Of a stretch of 64,000 nt of DNA, positions 16,100 to 25,721 are shown piece after piece (position 1 is the first letter of the stretch; each line of letters starts with the position of its first letter). Origin of the DNA: Flavobacterium tructae. Its GTDB lineage: Bacteria > Bacteroidota > Bacteroidia > Flavobacteriales > Flavobacteriaceae. The stretch spans positions 70,727-134,726 of the forward strand of contig NZ_MUHH01000023.1 of the NCBI RefSeq assembly GCF_002217475.1, given 5' to 3'. The notes below the pieces were generated by a model. The model worked only from the letters and a program-made list of their open reading frames with translations, searched no databases and was not told the DNA's origin. The position numbers and the translations under genes are program-made.

Positions 16100-16588
16100 T
16101 TAATAATATAAACCTTTGCTCAAAATTGCATTGATTGCTTTTTTTTCATGCTCCAGTAATTTCACCATTTCCTCTTCAGAAATATCATGTTTTACTCCGA
16201 CATATTCCATCTGATCAAATCCTAAAATTTCATCAAAAATAAGTTTCACCCTTTCAACATGATAATCAGATGTAATGACCACAACAGCATTTAAGTTGTG
16301 ACCGAGTACTATCTTTTTTGATAAAACGGCATCTTCGACGGTATTGGCAGACAAGGCAGACTCCAGAAAATTTTCAGCACTAAGTCCTTTTTCTTTTAAA
16401 TATTTGATGGCATAATCTGCGTGTGGAAGCGGCGCTGTATTAAAGTGCTCTCCAAAACCTCCTGTACAAATAATGCAATTGTCCTTTGATTCAAAAATAT
16501 CGAAACAATATTCTAACCTGTCCAAAGCTACTTGCCCCAAATCTCCTGTTTCTGAATTTGGGGATCCCAAAACTATTAAAACTTTCAT
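16100..16588 (-). CDS. YdcF family protein (DUF218)
   Basis: A 162-residue DUF218/YdcF-type Rossmann-like protein. It starts MKVLIVLGSPNSETG and has CTGGFGEHFN and VVVITSDYHVERVKLIF. The last is the usual TSxxHxxR-type motif of the family. No signal peptide or TM segment, unlike many YdcF proteins, so probably cytosolic. It lies 39 bp downstream of an alpha/beta hydrolase on the same strand. Function unknown. Confidence 0.82.
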   Translation of the reverse strand: MKVLIVLGSPNSETGDLGQVALDRLEYCFDIFESKDNCIICTGGFGEHFNTAPLPHADYAIKYLKEKGLSAENFLESALSANTVEDAVLSKKIVLGHNLNAVVVITSDYHVERVKLIFDEILGFDQMEYVGVKHDISEEEMVKLLEHEKKAINAILSKGLYY

Positions 16589-16627
16589 CTTTTAAACTAA
16601 ATAGAATTAGTTATTTTAAATCAAAAT

Positions 16628-17392
16628 TTACTCTTTCAAAAACCCTGCTGTCAGTTCAAAAAACATTTTTGGATTTTCGGCGTGAAGCCAGTGCCCTGCA
16701 TTGGGAATGGTTTCAAATTTAGCTTTAGGGAAATGTTCGCGAATTGCATCAAAATCTGTATCTAAAATATAGCCGGAATTCCCTCCTCTTATAAACAAGG
16801 TATCTTTATCGAAAACTAAATCATCGGCCAGCGCTTTTCCGATAGCATCAAGATTATTATTAAAAACTTCCAGATTGAATCTGAAAGCCAGCTGTCCCGG
16901 TTCCTTCCAATATAAATTCTTCAATAAAAATTGCCTTGTACCAAAATCGGATACATATTGCGCAACAATTGCTTCAACATCATTTCGGCTCGGTTTTACC
17001 GAAAAATCAACGGCATTTAATCCGGCCAAAATATCCTGATGATGTTGTTTGTAAAATCGAGGACCAATATCGGCTACAATTAATTTATCGACTATTTCGG
17101 GATGCGTAGTAGCAAAAAGCATAGCCACTTTCCCTCCCATTGAATGTCCTAACAGCTCTATTTTATTTAACTGATTGGCCTGACAATATTCAAACACGTC
17201 TTGTACCATTGCTTCATAGGACCATTCGTCTGAATGAAAACTACGTCCGTGATTTCTTAAATCCAGAAGATGAACCTGAAACCCTGCCTCGACATATTGA
17301 CCTGCAAGTGTTTTCCAGTTGTCTGACATTCCTAAAAATCCGTGCATGATTACGAAAGGCTTTCCTTCTCCTTCTATTTTCGAATATAACAT
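16628..17392 (-). CDS. Alpha/beta hydrolase (YbfF-like esterase)
   Basis: A 254-residue alpha/beta hydrolase. Oxyanion-hole region HGFLGMSDNW lies near residues 16-25. The nucleophile elbow GHSMGG is near 92, with LLDLRNHGRS before it, and the catalytic histidine is in NAGHWLHAE near 237. LRNHGRS and GHSMGGKVAM are typical of the YbfF/EC 3.1.1 esterase group. Cytosolic, normal length. A -7-like TACCTTTG lies at 17419-17426 on the minus strand. Substrate unknown. Confidence 0.88.
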   Translation of the reverse strand: MLYSKIEGEGKPFVIMHGFLGMSDNWKTLAGQYVEAGFQVHLLDLRNHGRSFHSDEWSYEAMVQDVFEYCQANQLNKIELLGHSMGGKVAMLFATTHPEIVDKLIVADIGPRFYKQHHQDILAGLNAVDFSVKPSRNDVEAIVAQYVSDFGTRQFLLKNLYWKEPGQLAFRFNLEVFNNNLDAIGKALADDLVFDKDTLFIRGGNSGYILDTDFDAIREHFPKAKFETIPNAGHWLHAENPKMFFELTAGFLKE

Positions 17393-17418
17393 TTGTATTG
17401 GGTTTTAAAAACTGCCCA

Positions 17419-17426
17419 CAAAGGTA
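17419..17426 (-). promoter_or_regulatory. Candidate -7 element for the alpha/beta hydrolase gene
   Basis: Minus-strand TACCTTTG fits TAnnTTTG, 26 bp before the ATG at 17392. A TTG is present upstream but at shorter spacing than ideal. Confidence 0.4.
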
Positions 17427-17590
17427 AAAAAAGTTATGCATCAATTCTTAAACTAATTCCCCCTGACAAAGCTACTTTGTTTAAAAAACTTCGCGGCATT
17501 ACGGCTTTCCGTAAAGAAAGCACAAATACAAACTGTAACTTGCGCCTTCAAAAATCAAAATAAAATTTTTATTTAATTTAAACCTCAACC

Positions 17591-18967
17591 ATGATTAAAA
17601 AATTATTTTTAGTATCCTTAGTTGCTTCTCAACTTATGGTTTCCTGTTCTAGTGACGACAGCAAAGACGAACCTACAAAGGAACAAACTCTGGCAGAACA
17701 AATTGAAAATCTTAGCAAACAACCTTATTCAAAACTAACTCCGGCTGAACAAAAAGTAAAATTAGAGGCTGAAGCTAATGAGATGTTGGCTCAATTAGAC
17801 AAATCAAAAAGTTCCGGTGCTATTGAAGCAATTCAAAACTTAGGCAGATTGTTAGGTCTTAGAGAGGTTGATATTTTTAACGGAAAAAGCGATAATGCAG
17901 TAGAAGACATTTTAAATGTTTCTGGTGTTTACGGTATTTATACCTGGGACAATGCCGCAAAAAACTGGGTTAAAACAGCTTCTACAACTGAATTAAAGTT
18001 TGTTTTCCCTGCAAAAGCGTCACAAACAGCGAACAATGCAATATTCTCTGCTAAAAGTACTTCATCTGATATCAAAGTAAAAAATATCGACACTTACGGA
18101 AACTGGACTTACGACCCTGTAAAACAGCAATATATTCAAAATCCATCTGTATACGACTATTTCTTTTTACCAACATCTGCAGATGCTACTTTAACAATCG
18201 ATAATGCAACAGCAGCTACTTTTACTCAAACTGCAAAATACTCTAACAAAAAAGAAATCCCGGATGAGTTTGCTTACAAGATGACTTTGAACGATGGATA
18301 TGCCTGGGAAATGAGTGGTAAAAAAGCGCTGGAAAGCAGCTCAAAAGCTACTTTTACTTTTAACGGAAAAACATTAGTTGATTTCAACGCCGGAAGTACA
18401 GCAAACATCGATGGTTTACTTGAAAATGACGAACTTGTTCAGTACAGAGGAAAAGCGAATGGTGTAATTAAATTAATGGACAATTTTATTATTGTTGCTA
18501 ATATGGATTTGGCTACTGAAGCAGCTGATGATATCGCCTTAGATAAAAGCATTGTTCGCCCTGCTTATTTAACAGATAACACCAACCCTAAAAATGATTA
18601 CAAAGCCTATTATACGGCCTTAAATGCATACGAGAAAAAATACTCTGAAGGTTTGGTTGCGCTTTTCAATAAAAACATAAAACTGATCTTAGTTTCTAAG
18701 AAAGACGGTACCAAAATAGCTGATATTATTAAACGTTCAGAAGCGAGAGGTAACTATACTTTCAATCTGCCTGTTTGGAATGAAAAAAACAAATACTGGT
18801 CATGGAATACTGCACAAGGTGAATCTTTTTCACAACCTTACATGGAAGAAATCTACTATCTAAAATTCAGTGACAACACTGAAGTAGAAATGAGTACTTA
18901 TTTCTCAGAAGGTTTCACAGCACTTGAAACTAAATTCGAGAATTTCGTAAAAGCATTCAAAAGATAA
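17591..18967 (+). CDS. Hypothetical lipoprotein
   Basis: A 458-residue predicted lipoprotein: MIKKLFLVSLVASQLMVSC is followed by SSDDSKDEP, an acidic tail typical of surface-exposed Bacteroidota lipoproteins. The mature part starts with a Lys/Glu-rich helical region and continues as a beta-rich domain with many short strands. I recognise no catalytic motif. It stands alone on the plus strand, ended by a strong bidirectional hairpin shared with the convergent DUF4249 gene. Function unknown. Confidence 0.75.
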   Translation: MIKKLFLVSLVASQLMVSCSSDDSKDEPTKEQTLAEQIENLSKQPYSKLTPAEQKVKLEAEANEMLAQLDKSKSSGAIEAIQNLGRLLGLREVDIFNGKSDNAVEDILNVSGVYGIYTWDNAAKNWVKTASTTELKFVFPAKASQTANNAIFSAKSTSSDIKVKNIDTYGNWTYDPVKQQYIQNPSVYDYFFLPTSADATLTIDNATAATFTQTAKYSNKKEIPDEFAYKMTLNDGYAWEMSGKKALESSSKATFTFNGKTLVDFNAGSTANIDGLLENDELVQYRGKANGVIKLMDNFIIVANMDLATEAADDIALDKSIVRPAYLTDNTNPKNDYKAYYTALNAYEKKYSEGLVALFNKNIKLILVSKKDGTKIADIIKRSEARGNYTFNLPVWNEKNKYWSWNTAQGESFSQPYMEEIYYLKFSDNTEVEMSTYFSEGFTALETKFENFVKAFKR

Positions 18968-18989
18968 TTACCCTTAAAACATAAACTTA

Positions 18990-19026
18990 AAGCCGTTTTG
19001 AAACTATTTTCAAAACGGCTTTGTTT
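18990..19026. terminator. Bidirectional terminator between convergent genes
   Basis: AAGCCGTTTTGAAA pairs perfectly with TTTCAAAACGGCTT around CTAT (14 bp), followed by TGTTTTTT on the plus strand. It separates the lipoprotein gene (plus) from the DUF4249 gene (minus). Confidence 0.85.
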
Positions 19027-19027
19027 T

Positions 19028-19870
19028 TTACTGAGCCTTTACCCTAAAGGTACTTTGACCATATCCTGCCCAAATTCCTATTCCGCCTTTTATATTTGAT
19101 TTCAAACTAGTGTTTGCAGGATAAATAGGGTTTCTGCTGTTTACAATTTCGTTTTGCCAACTGTTCCAAAAATCCAGAGCCTCTTTGTTCTGTGTTCTTA
19201 ATTTTACGTGTATTAAATCTCCATCTACAAAATAAGGTGTGAACTTGGTTTTAGGAAAAAGTAAAACTCCTCTGTTAACTTGTACAGATACTGCCGAAAT
19301 ACTAAAGTTTTTATCGTCTAAATTGCCATAAAATGCAGGTACAAAAACAGGTTCCTCTCCTTCTATTCTGGTTGCAATCTGATAATAATTTTTTTCGTTT
19401 AGCGGATCATCAAATTTCACAAAAACGTAGCCAGTCGTATCGGTGTCAACTTTCTTTACATACTCTGCACTTTTTATGGCTACTGATTTTGGAATCTTGG
19501 TTGTCGCTTCAACCACGCGGTTTAAATACTCTATTTTCAATGAATATTCTTTCCCTGTCTCCCCTTTAAGAACTGAACCATAATACACAAATGGAGGCAC
19601 TCTGTTTTTATCATTCTTAACCCTTAAAACTTCCGATGTCACACCATCTGAAATTGTAATTTTTGCAGAACGTATGACATGATTTAAGACATTAGTGGAA
19701 TCAATTGTATTGGTAACCGAAATACTGCTCGATAGCAAAACCTGAGCATAATCTCCTTCTTCAATCCAGCCTTCTACTACAATTTTAGATTCTGCTTTTC
19801 GGTCGCCAAAATCATCCTTAGAACAACTTGCTATTATCAAAACTACCAGAAATAATATATATTTTTTCAT
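19028..19870 (-). CDS. DUF4249 family lipoprotein
   Basis: A 280-residue lipoprotein (MKKYILFLVVLIIASC lipobox). After the signal the sequence ESKIVVEGWIEEGDYAQVLLS is the characteristic DUF4249 start, followed by a beta-sandwich-like region (GKEYSLKIEY). DUF4249 proteins are encoded beside TonB-dependent receptors and probably serve as the outer-membrane lipoprotein partner. Here it begins five bases after the receptor stop, in the same operon. The transported substrate is unknown. Confidence 0.87.
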   Translation of the reverse strand: MKKYILFLVVLIIASCSKDDFGDRKAESKIVVEGWIEEGDYAQVLLSSSISVTNTIDSTNVLNHVIRSAKITISDGVTSEVLRVKNDKNRVPPFVYYGSVLKGETGKEYSLKIEYLNRVVEATTKIPKSVAIKSAEYVKKVDTDTTGYVFVKFDDPLNEKNYYQIATRIEGEEPVFVPAFYGNLDDKNFSISAVSVQVNRGVLLFPKTKFTPYFVDGDLIHVKLRTQNKEALDFWNSWQNEIVNSRNPIYPANTSLKSNIKGGIGIWAGYGQSTFRVKAQ

Positions 19871-19875
19871 CTTTT

Positions 19876-22155
19876 TTAAAATTTAAACCTCCAGCTCACA
19901 GAAGGCAATATGCGATACAAAACCTTTTCTTCCTGTTTTACAATTACACTGTTTTTATCTTTATTCTCTTTAACACTCAGTACCACATAAATAGGGTTTT
20001 TGATATTGAATGTATTGTAAATGGAGAAATTCAAAGCGCTTTCTTTTTTGTTTGTTTTTAAGAAAAAATAATTCACCGAAAGATCGGTTCGGATATAATT
20101 AGGCATTTGTGCATTGTTATAACCTGAATACTCTTTAACCGGATTATTATTGATGAAATACCAGGATGTTGGCATAGTAAAACGGTTTCCGGAACCAAAC
20201 AGCTGTGTAACTCCGAAATTCCATTTAGCATTCAGATCATACATCCCGACAATTGACAGATTATGTCGTCTGTCGTATTTGGCAAAATAGGTTTTCCCGT
20301 TGTTGAGTTCCTCAAAATTTCGATCAGACCAACTCAATGTATAACTCAGCCAGCCTGTAAACTTTCCATTGCTTTTACGAAGCATTACCTCCAATCCGTA
20401 TGCTTTACCTTTTCCCGTCAACAAGTCGTTTTTGAATGTGGTAACCTCATTAAACTGTGTGATACCGTACGGATACTCCAGTAAATCTTTCATCGAACGA
20501 TAAAAACCTCCCAAAGAAGTACTGAAATTTTTCGAAATATTCTGATTAGAACCGATCGAAAACTCGTCTGACGATTGCGGTTTTATACCGTCTGAACTGG
20601 CAATCCAAAAATCAGTTGGAATCCCAACACTTGAAGTAGTTATCAGGCTCAGATATTGATATTGTCTGTTATAAGATCCATAAAAAGAATATTTTTCGTT
20701 TAACTGATAATTCAATAAAACTCTGGGCTGAAAATGCAAATAAGAATCACGGGAACCTGAAGTATAATAATTAACCCGAATACCCAATTCGGCACTTAAA
20801 CGATCTGTAAATCTAGGCCTTACAGTCGTGAAAATAGCCGCCTCATTGGCATTGATTGTACTATTTTGAAAAGTATTATTAGCATCTGTCAAATTCTCGA
20901 CATTCACTTTTTGAGGCTGTAAATTATGATGTACGTATTGTATTCCGGATTCTACAGGAACATTTTTTATCTGATATTTAAAAGCGTTATTAAATCCAAA
21001 ATCTTTTACATACGACGAAACTCCAAACTCAATTGTAGCCTGTTCCATATTCAGTTCATTAGAATATTGGCTGAAATATAGTGCATTTGACATACTTACA
21101 TTTGGCGAAATTGCAGTAATCAAGGTTGGTGAAATGGTGACATTACTCCATTTTAAACTGGTTTGCAAAGCAAGGTTTCCGTCTTTGATTTTCAATTCAT
21201 CACCGCTAACAAAAGCATCGACAGAAAGCAAATTATTTTTAGAAAGCTGAGAGATAAAAGTTAGATTTCCATCTGAGAAACCGTATTTCATATTCTGAAC
21301 ATCATTGTTTTCTGAACCGGAACGCAATAATGGCGCAACAATTTCGTCTATATACGTTTTCCTTCCTGAAATGTACAAGCCTGAGTTTTTACCAATAGGA
21401 GCGGTCAATGTAAGCTGTGAAGCTAAAATCCCAACATTTCCCTGAATCCCCAATTCTGAAGGTATTTTTTTATTCGGTATCAAGAGTGTAGTTGAACTCA
21501 AACGTCCTCCATATTTTGCATTCGAACTTGATTTATCAAACTCGACACCCTTTATATGATCAGTATTGTAAAAAGGGAAAATCCCCAGTAAGTGTGACAT
21601 TCCATATACAGGAGCTCCATCGTACAAAATGGCATTATGCCCAGGATCTCCACCTCTAACATACAAATATCCGTTTGCATCTCCTGAATTTTGCACTCCT
21701 GGTGTCAGCTGCAAAAGTTTTATAATATCAGTAGTTCCTAAAACAGTCGGAACTGAAGTCAATTCTTTTAAATTAAAGGCTAATTTCCCACCTGATAAAG
21801 TCGTTATGGGGCTTTTTTTATCATTGTTCACGATAACTTCTTTCAGATGAGAAACATCTTTATCCAGTACTATTGAAAGCACCGTATCTTTTTCGAAGTT
21901 AAGATTAATGATTTTCGTAAGATAACCCAATTGGCTGATTGCTATTTCTACAGGTCCCGGCGGCAGCTGTTGCGAGAAATTACCAACAGAGTCAGACAAT
22001 GTATAATACTGTTGGGTTGCTGTTTTTAAAGAGATACTTGCTCCAACGAGATTCTCACGTTCAGAAGATTTTAGATTTCCGTTTATACTGACTTTAGATT
22101 GCGCAAATACATTGGAAAAACAGAATAAAAAAAGGAGGATAATTGGTTTTGGCAC
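19876..22155 (-). CDS. TonB-dependent receptor with carboxypeptidase-like regulatory domain
   Basis: A 759-residue outer-membrane receptor. Signal peptide (ending NVFAQ), then a carboxypeptidase-D-like regulatory domain (residues ~25-110, NLVGASISLK and LPPGPVEIAIS). The plug domain follows (LLQLTPGVQNSGDANGYLYVRGG near 150-170), then the 22-strand-type barrel ending SVSWRFKF with the terminal aromatic. Paired with a DUF4249 lipoprotein. Such receptors import peptides, glycans or metal complexes, but nothing visible fixes the substrate. No polysaccharide-utilisation enzymes are next to it. Confidence 0.92.
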   Translation of the reverse strand: MPKPIILLFLFCFSNVFAQSKVSINGNLKSSERENLVGASISLKTATQQYYTLSDSVGNFSQQLPPGPVEIAISQLGYLTKIINLNFEKDTVLSIVLDKDVSHLKEVIVNNDKKSPITTLSGGKLAFNLKELTSVPTVLGTTDIIKLLQLTPGVQNSGDANGYLYVRGGDPGHNAILYDGAPVYGMSHLLGIFPFYNTDHIKGVEFDKSSSNAKYGGRLSSTTLLIPNKKIPSELGIQGNVGILASQLTLTAPIGKNSGLYISGRKTYIDEIVAPLLRSGSENNDVQNMKYGFSDGNLTFISQLSKNNLLSVDAFVSGDELKIKDGNLALQTSLKWSNVTISPTLITAISPNVSMSNALYFSQYSNELNMEQATIEFGVSSYVKDFGFNNAFKYQIKNVPVESGIQYVHHNLQPQKVNVENLTDANNTFQNSTINANEAAIFTTVRPRFTDRLSAELGIRVNYYTSGSRDSYLHFQPRVLLNYQLNEKYSFYGSYNRQYQYLSLITTSSVGIPTDFWIASSDGIKPQSSDEFSIGSNQNISKNFSTSLGGFYRSMKDLLEYPYGITQFNEVTTFKNDLLTGKGKAYGLEVMLRKSNGKFTGWLSYTLSWSDRNFEELNNGKTYFAKYDRRHNLSIVGMYDLNAKWNFGVTQLFGSGNRFTMPTSWYFINNNPVKEYSGYNNAQMPNYIRTDLSVNYFFLKTNKKESALNFSIYNTFNIKNPIYVVLSVKENKDKNSVIVKQEEKVLYRILPSVSWRFKF

Positions 22156-22335
22156 TTGATTTTAATAAGAAAAATGCGAAAATAAACAATTATAAAGTGT
22201 TTTTTGAGAGTCTGCGCGATTTTATTTCAATTTGCGTACTGCTTTCTTGCGGTCTAACCTGACCCATTTTAGATCAGTTTCAACCTGTTGCTTTTCTCAG
22301 CGATTAAAAACCTTCAAAGCTAGTCCCTTTTCTAA

Positions 22336-22370
22336 AATTCGTGACTAATCTTTACTATTAGTCACGAATT
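22336..22370 (-). terminator. pdxJ terminator
   Basis: AATTCGTGACTAAT and ATTAGTCACGAATT form a perfect 14-bp stem with a seven-base loop, followed by TTTTAG on the minus strand, 11 bp after the pdxJ stop. The T tract is short, so termination may be partial. Confidence 0.7.
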
Positions 22371-22380
22371 ATTATCTCAA

Positions 22381-23094
22381 TTACTTCAATTTATTCAGAT
22401 ACATGTTTACTACGTTATCCAAGCCCAGATAAAGAGCTTCTGAAATCAAAGCATGGCCAATAGACACTTCTAACAATCCCGGGATATTTTGTTTGAAGAA
22501 CTGAATATTATCCAAACTTAAATCGTGACCTGCATTAATCCCTAAATCCAATTCATTAGCCAGTTTTGCCGCTTCAACATAAGGATCAATTCCGTTTTTA
22601 TTCCCTAAACCGTATTGATGTGCAAAAGCTTCCGTATACAACTCAATACGATCTGTTCCTGTTTTTTTTGCTCCTTCTATAACTTCCAGCACCGGATCGA
22701 CAAAAATTGAAGTTCTGATTCCGTTTCGTTGAAACTCCTGGATAACTTCCGTCAGATACGATTGATTGGCCACAGTATCCCAACCTGCAGACGAGGTAAT
22801 CGCTCCAATTGCATCAGGAACCAGAGTCACCTGTGTTGGTTTACATTCTAAAACCAAATCGATAAAATTATGCTGAGGATTTCCTTCAATATTATATTCG
22901 GTATATACAATTGCTTTTAAATCGCGTGCATCCTGATAGCGAATATGACGCTCGTCCGGACGTGGATGGATTGTGATTCCCTGGCTTCCGAAATTCTGAA
23001 TATCTGTCGCAACTTTTAATAAATCAGGAACATTTCCGCCGCGTGCATTTCGCAACGTTGCAATTTTATTGATATTTACACTTAACTTTGTCAT
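22381..23094 (-). CDS. pdxJ: Pyridoxine 5'-phosphate synthase
   Basis: Condenses 3-amino-2-oxopropyl phosphate with 1-deoxyxylulose 5-phosphate to pyridoxine 5'-phosphate, the last ring-forming step of DXP-dependent vitamin B6 synthesis. 237 residues, a TIM-barrel enzyme. It begins KLSVNINKIATLRNARGG and has the conserved TIHPRPDERHIRYQD, ELYTEAFA, LGINAGHDLS and VSIGHALISEAL segments. Divergent from the CBS protein gene, a standard Flavobacteriia arrangement. Confidence 0.95.
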   Translation of the reverse strand: MTKLSVNINKIATLRNARGGNVPDLLKVATDIQNFGSQGITIHPRPDERHIRYQDARDLKAIVYTEYNIEGNPQHNFIDLVLECKPTQVTLVPDAIGAITSSAGWDTVANQSYLTEVIQEFQRNGIRTSIFVDPVLEVIEGAKKTGTDRIELYTEAFAHQYGLGNKNGIDPYVEAAKLANELDLGINAGHDLSLDNIQFFKQNIPGLLEVSIGHALISEALYLGLDNVVNMYLNKLK

Positions 23095-23210
23095 ATAAAT
23101 AGATAATTAATTCTGGTAACACTATATTTGTTACGACAAAAATACAAAGTAAAACGTAGCGTTTTTTGCTATTTTTTGATTATTTTGCATGAAATATCTT
23201 CAATAGATTT

Positions 23211-23870
23211 ATGACAGAAATTACAAACTATATCACCAATGATTTCAGAGCGATTGATAGTCAGGAAACGATAGCATCGGTTCAGGACTTTTTTGCTGAT
23301 TTGAGTTTTTCGCATTTTCCGGTTTTGGAAAACGGAATTTTTATTGGAAGTATCGCCGCCGATGATGTCGAAACTTTTGATACAGACAAAAAAGCCATTG
23401 ACTACAAATATACGCTGGAACGTTTTTTTGCCCGAAAATCTATGATTTGGCTTGACGTTCTGGAAGTATTTGCTAAAAATCATACCAATACAATCCCGGT
23501 TCTTGACGAAAACAACACCTATATTGGCTATTATGAAATGGAAGACATCATGAAGTTTTTTCAGGAAACTCCTTTTTTAAAAGAGCAAGGCGGTATTATA
23601 ATCGTTCAAAAAGGGCTTTTGGATTACTCCATGGGACAGGTTACTCAAATTATAGAAAGTAATAACGGTAAAATCCTCGGATGTTTTGTCTCTGAAGCTG
23701 ACTTAGAAAATGTTCAGATCACCATAAAAATTGGTATAGGACCTATGAATGAAATCATCCAGACTTTTAGACGATACAATTACGAAATCATATCCGAACA
23801 TCAGGAAGACGCTTATATCAACAGCTTAAAAGAACGTTCTGATTATCTGGACAAATACCTTAACATATAA
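23211..23870 (+). CDS. CBS domain protein
   Basis: A 219-residue cytosolic protein with two CBS motifs. The first is at about residues 1-60 (FRAIDSQETIASVQDFFAD, FPVLENGIFIGSI) and the second at about 80-130 (TIPVLDENNTYIGYYEMED). A C-terminal ACT-like segment (GCFVSEADLENVQITIKI) follows. CBS pairs bind adenine nucleotides; the partner process is unknown. It precedes nadK, a conserved neighbour in this group, which hints at nucleotide sensing (inference). Confidence 0.85.
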   Translation: MTEITNYITNDFRAIDSQETIASVQDFFADLSFSHFPVLENGIFIGSIAADDVETFDTDKKAIDYKYTLERFFARKSMIWLDVLEVFAKNHTNTIPVLDENNTYIGYYEMEDIMKFFQETPFLKEQGGIIIVQKGLLDYSMGQVTQIIESNNGKILGCFVSEADLENVQITIKIGIGPMNEIIQTFRRYNYEIISEHQEDAYINSLKERSDYLDKYLNI

Positions 23871-23882
23871 ATTATTAATGTG

Positions 23883-23963
23883 TCAATAAGCAAATTAGTT
23901 GATTAGATAATCTTCGCATTGACAAATTATCCGATTAACACATTGACAAATTATCTAATTAAC
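23883..23963. repeat. Direct repeat CATTGACAAATTATC-NN-ATTAAC with an inverted copy
   Basis: Copies at 23917-23939 and 23941-23963 differ at only two positions. An imperfect inverted version (GTTGATTAGATAATC) precedes them near 23898-23912. The unit resembles part of the hairpin at 51797-51856 (16 of 18 bases in the TTG-CA-ATTATCTAATT part). It fills almost the whole CBS gene-nadK gap and ends four bases before the nadK ATG. Confidence 0.7.
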
Positions 23964-23965
23964 GA

Positions 23966-24853
23966 ATGAAAGTAGCCATTTACGGGCAGTATTACCAAAA
24001 CAGTACAGGCCCCATTATTAAAGACATTTTTATTTTTTTCAATTCCAATAATGTCGAAATGGTAATTGAAGAAGACTTTCTGAAAATGCTCTACGAAAAA
24101 GAACTTGTTAAAAAGGAATATAAAACCTTTTCTTCTTCTACTTCGTTAGACGACAGTTATGAAATGCTCATTAGTATTGGTGGTGACGGAACTATTTTAA
24201 GAGCCGCAACTCTGGTTCGCAACTCAGGAATTCCAATACTAGGCATCAACGCCGGAAGATTAGGGTTTCTGGCAACAGTTCCCAGAGAAAGTATCGATAA
24301 TTTTTTACAATACATCATCGACAAAAATTACACGATCTCCGAAAGAACTTTATTAAGCTTGACCTGTGATCCTAAAAATGAAGCCATCGAAGACGACTTA
24401 AACTTTGCAATGAATGAAGTCACCGTCAGCCGAAAAGACACCACGTCTATGATTACAGTTGAAACGTATTTAAACAACGAATACTTAAATTCATACTGGG
24501 CAGATGGTTTAATCATTTCAACGCCAACCGGCTCGACCGGCTACTCATTAAGCTGCGGTGGTCCTATTCTGACCCCTAATGTTGAGAGCTTAGTGATCAC
24601 TCCTATTGCGCCGCACAATTTAAACGCAAGGCCATTGGTTATCCCGGACAATACCGAAATCAAACTTCGCGTTACCGGAAGAGAAGACCAGTATTTAGTT
24701 TCTTTAGATTCCAGAATCACCTCTGTAAAAAATGACTCCGTTCTAAAAATTAAAAAAACCGATTTTAAAATAAAAATGGTGGAAATACCGGGCGAAACTT
24801 TCCTGAAAACATTGAGAAAAAAACTGCTCTGGGGAGAAGACAAGAGAAATTAA
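23966..24853 (+). CDS. nadK: NAD kinase
   Basis: Phosphorylates NAD to NADP. 295 residues. The GGDGT motif is at 72-76, preceded by LISI and followed by LRAA. The NEVTVSRKD region is followed by ISTPTGSTGYSLSCGGPI, the conserved glycine-rich NAD-binding loop. The C-terminus LRKKLLWGEDKR is typical of Flavobacteriia NAD kinases. Cytosolic. It lies 95 bp after the CBS gene, with a repeat in between. Confidence 0.95.
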   Translation: MKVAIYGQYYQNSTGPIIKDIFIFFNSNNVEMVIEEDFLKMLYEKELVKKEYKTFSSSTSLDDSYEMLISIGGDGTILRAATLVRNSGIPILGINAGRLGFLATVPRESIDNFLQYIIDKNYTISERTLLSLTCDPKNEAIEDDLNFAMNEVTVSRKDTTSMITVETYLNNEYLNSYWADGLIISTPTGSTGYSLSCGGPILTPNVESLVITPIAPHNLNARPLVIPDNTEIKLRVTGREDQYLVSLDSRITSVKNDSVLKIKKTDFKIKMVEIPGETFLKTLRKKLLWGEDKRN

Positions 24854-24978
24854 GCGCTTTTCTGAATTACCACTATACGATAATACTACATTTTCCCGTT
24901 CTGCATATAGCGAATCATTACCAAATAGCTCAAAATCATATTATAAATTGAAAAAAAAGCACATTTAGCTAAACAAAC

Positions 24979-25008
24979 TTTGATTCGAATCGATAATTAT
25001 TATATTTG
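24979..25008 (+). promoter_or_regulatory. Promoter of the DUF6089-uppS-bamA-ompH operon
   Basis: TTTG at 24979-24982 and TATATTTG at 25001-25008 with an 18-bp spacer match the Bacteroidota primary-sigma consensus well. The ATG at 25027 follows 18 bp later. This is the best promoter match found in the window. Confidence 0.75.
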
Positions 25009-25026
25009 CACGCAATTTTGAATTAA

Positions 25027-25716
25027 ATGAAGAAAATTTTTAATTTATTGTTATGTTTTTTCCCCTTTATCACACTAAATGCTCAAATCAATGAGATTGG
25101 TGTTTTTTTAGGTGGAAGCAACTTTGTAGGAGATGTAGGCAAAACTACCTATATTGCACCAGAAAAACTTGCTTTTGGCGTCTTGTACAAATGGAACAAA
25201 AGTCCGCGTCACTCCTATCGTTTTTCGTATACACAATCAACCGTTACAGCAAACGATTTCGATTCATCTGAAACAGGAAGAAACAGAAGAGGCTATAGCT
25301 TTAAAAATAATGTAAAAGAACTTTCAGCGGGTCTGGAATTCAATTTTTTCGACTTTAATCTGCATGATTATCACAGAAAAATAACTCCGTATATCTTCTC
25401 CGGGCTTAACTTTTTTATGTACGACAAATTGTACCGCTTTACATCAAGTCCAACCGTAACACAATCTATAAGTTCAAGTTCGTTTGCCATACCTATTATA
25501 TTAGGTATAAAATCAAACATAACTCCAAGTATTGTTCTGGGAGCTGAAGTTGGAGCACGATATACTTTTACAGATGCTATGGATTCCAGTAATCCAAATA
25601 CAAAAAACACAAACATATTACAGTTTGGAAATTTAAATAATAATGATTGGTATGTCTTCTCTGGTATTACTTTAACTTATACCTTTGGAGAAAAACCTTG
25701 CTATTGCGCAGAATAA
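25027..25716 (+). CDS. DUF6089 family outer-membrane beta-barrel protein
   Basis: A 229-residue exported protein (signal MKKIFNLLLCFFPFITLNAQ). It begins INEIGVFLGGSNFVGDVG and ends GITLTYTFGEKPCYC, the pattern of DUF6089 barrels encoded before uppS and bamA in Flavobacteriia. Alternating strands and glycines suggest an eight-strand outer-membrane barrel. First gene of the envelope-assembly operon, five bases before the uppS ATG. Exact role unknown, but position suggests envelope biogenesis. Confidence 0.85.
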   Translation: MKKIFNLLLCFFPFITLNAQINEIGVFLGGSNFVGDVGKTTYIAPEKLAFGVLYKWNKSPRHSYRFSYTQSTVTANDFDSSETGRNRRGYSFKNNVKELSAGLEFNFFDFNLHDYHRKITPYIFSGLNFFMYDKLYRFTSSPTVTQSISSSSFAIPIILGIKSNITPSIVLGAEVGARYTFTDAMDSSNPNTKNTNILQFGNLNNNDWYVFSGITLTYTFGEKPCYCAE

Positions 25717-25721
25717 TAAAA

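Noticed and set aside
23883..23963. Repeats in front of nadK as a riboswitch
   Set aside because: The sequence is an AT-rich direct repeat related to an intergenic repeat elsewhere; no conserved riboswitch core is seen.
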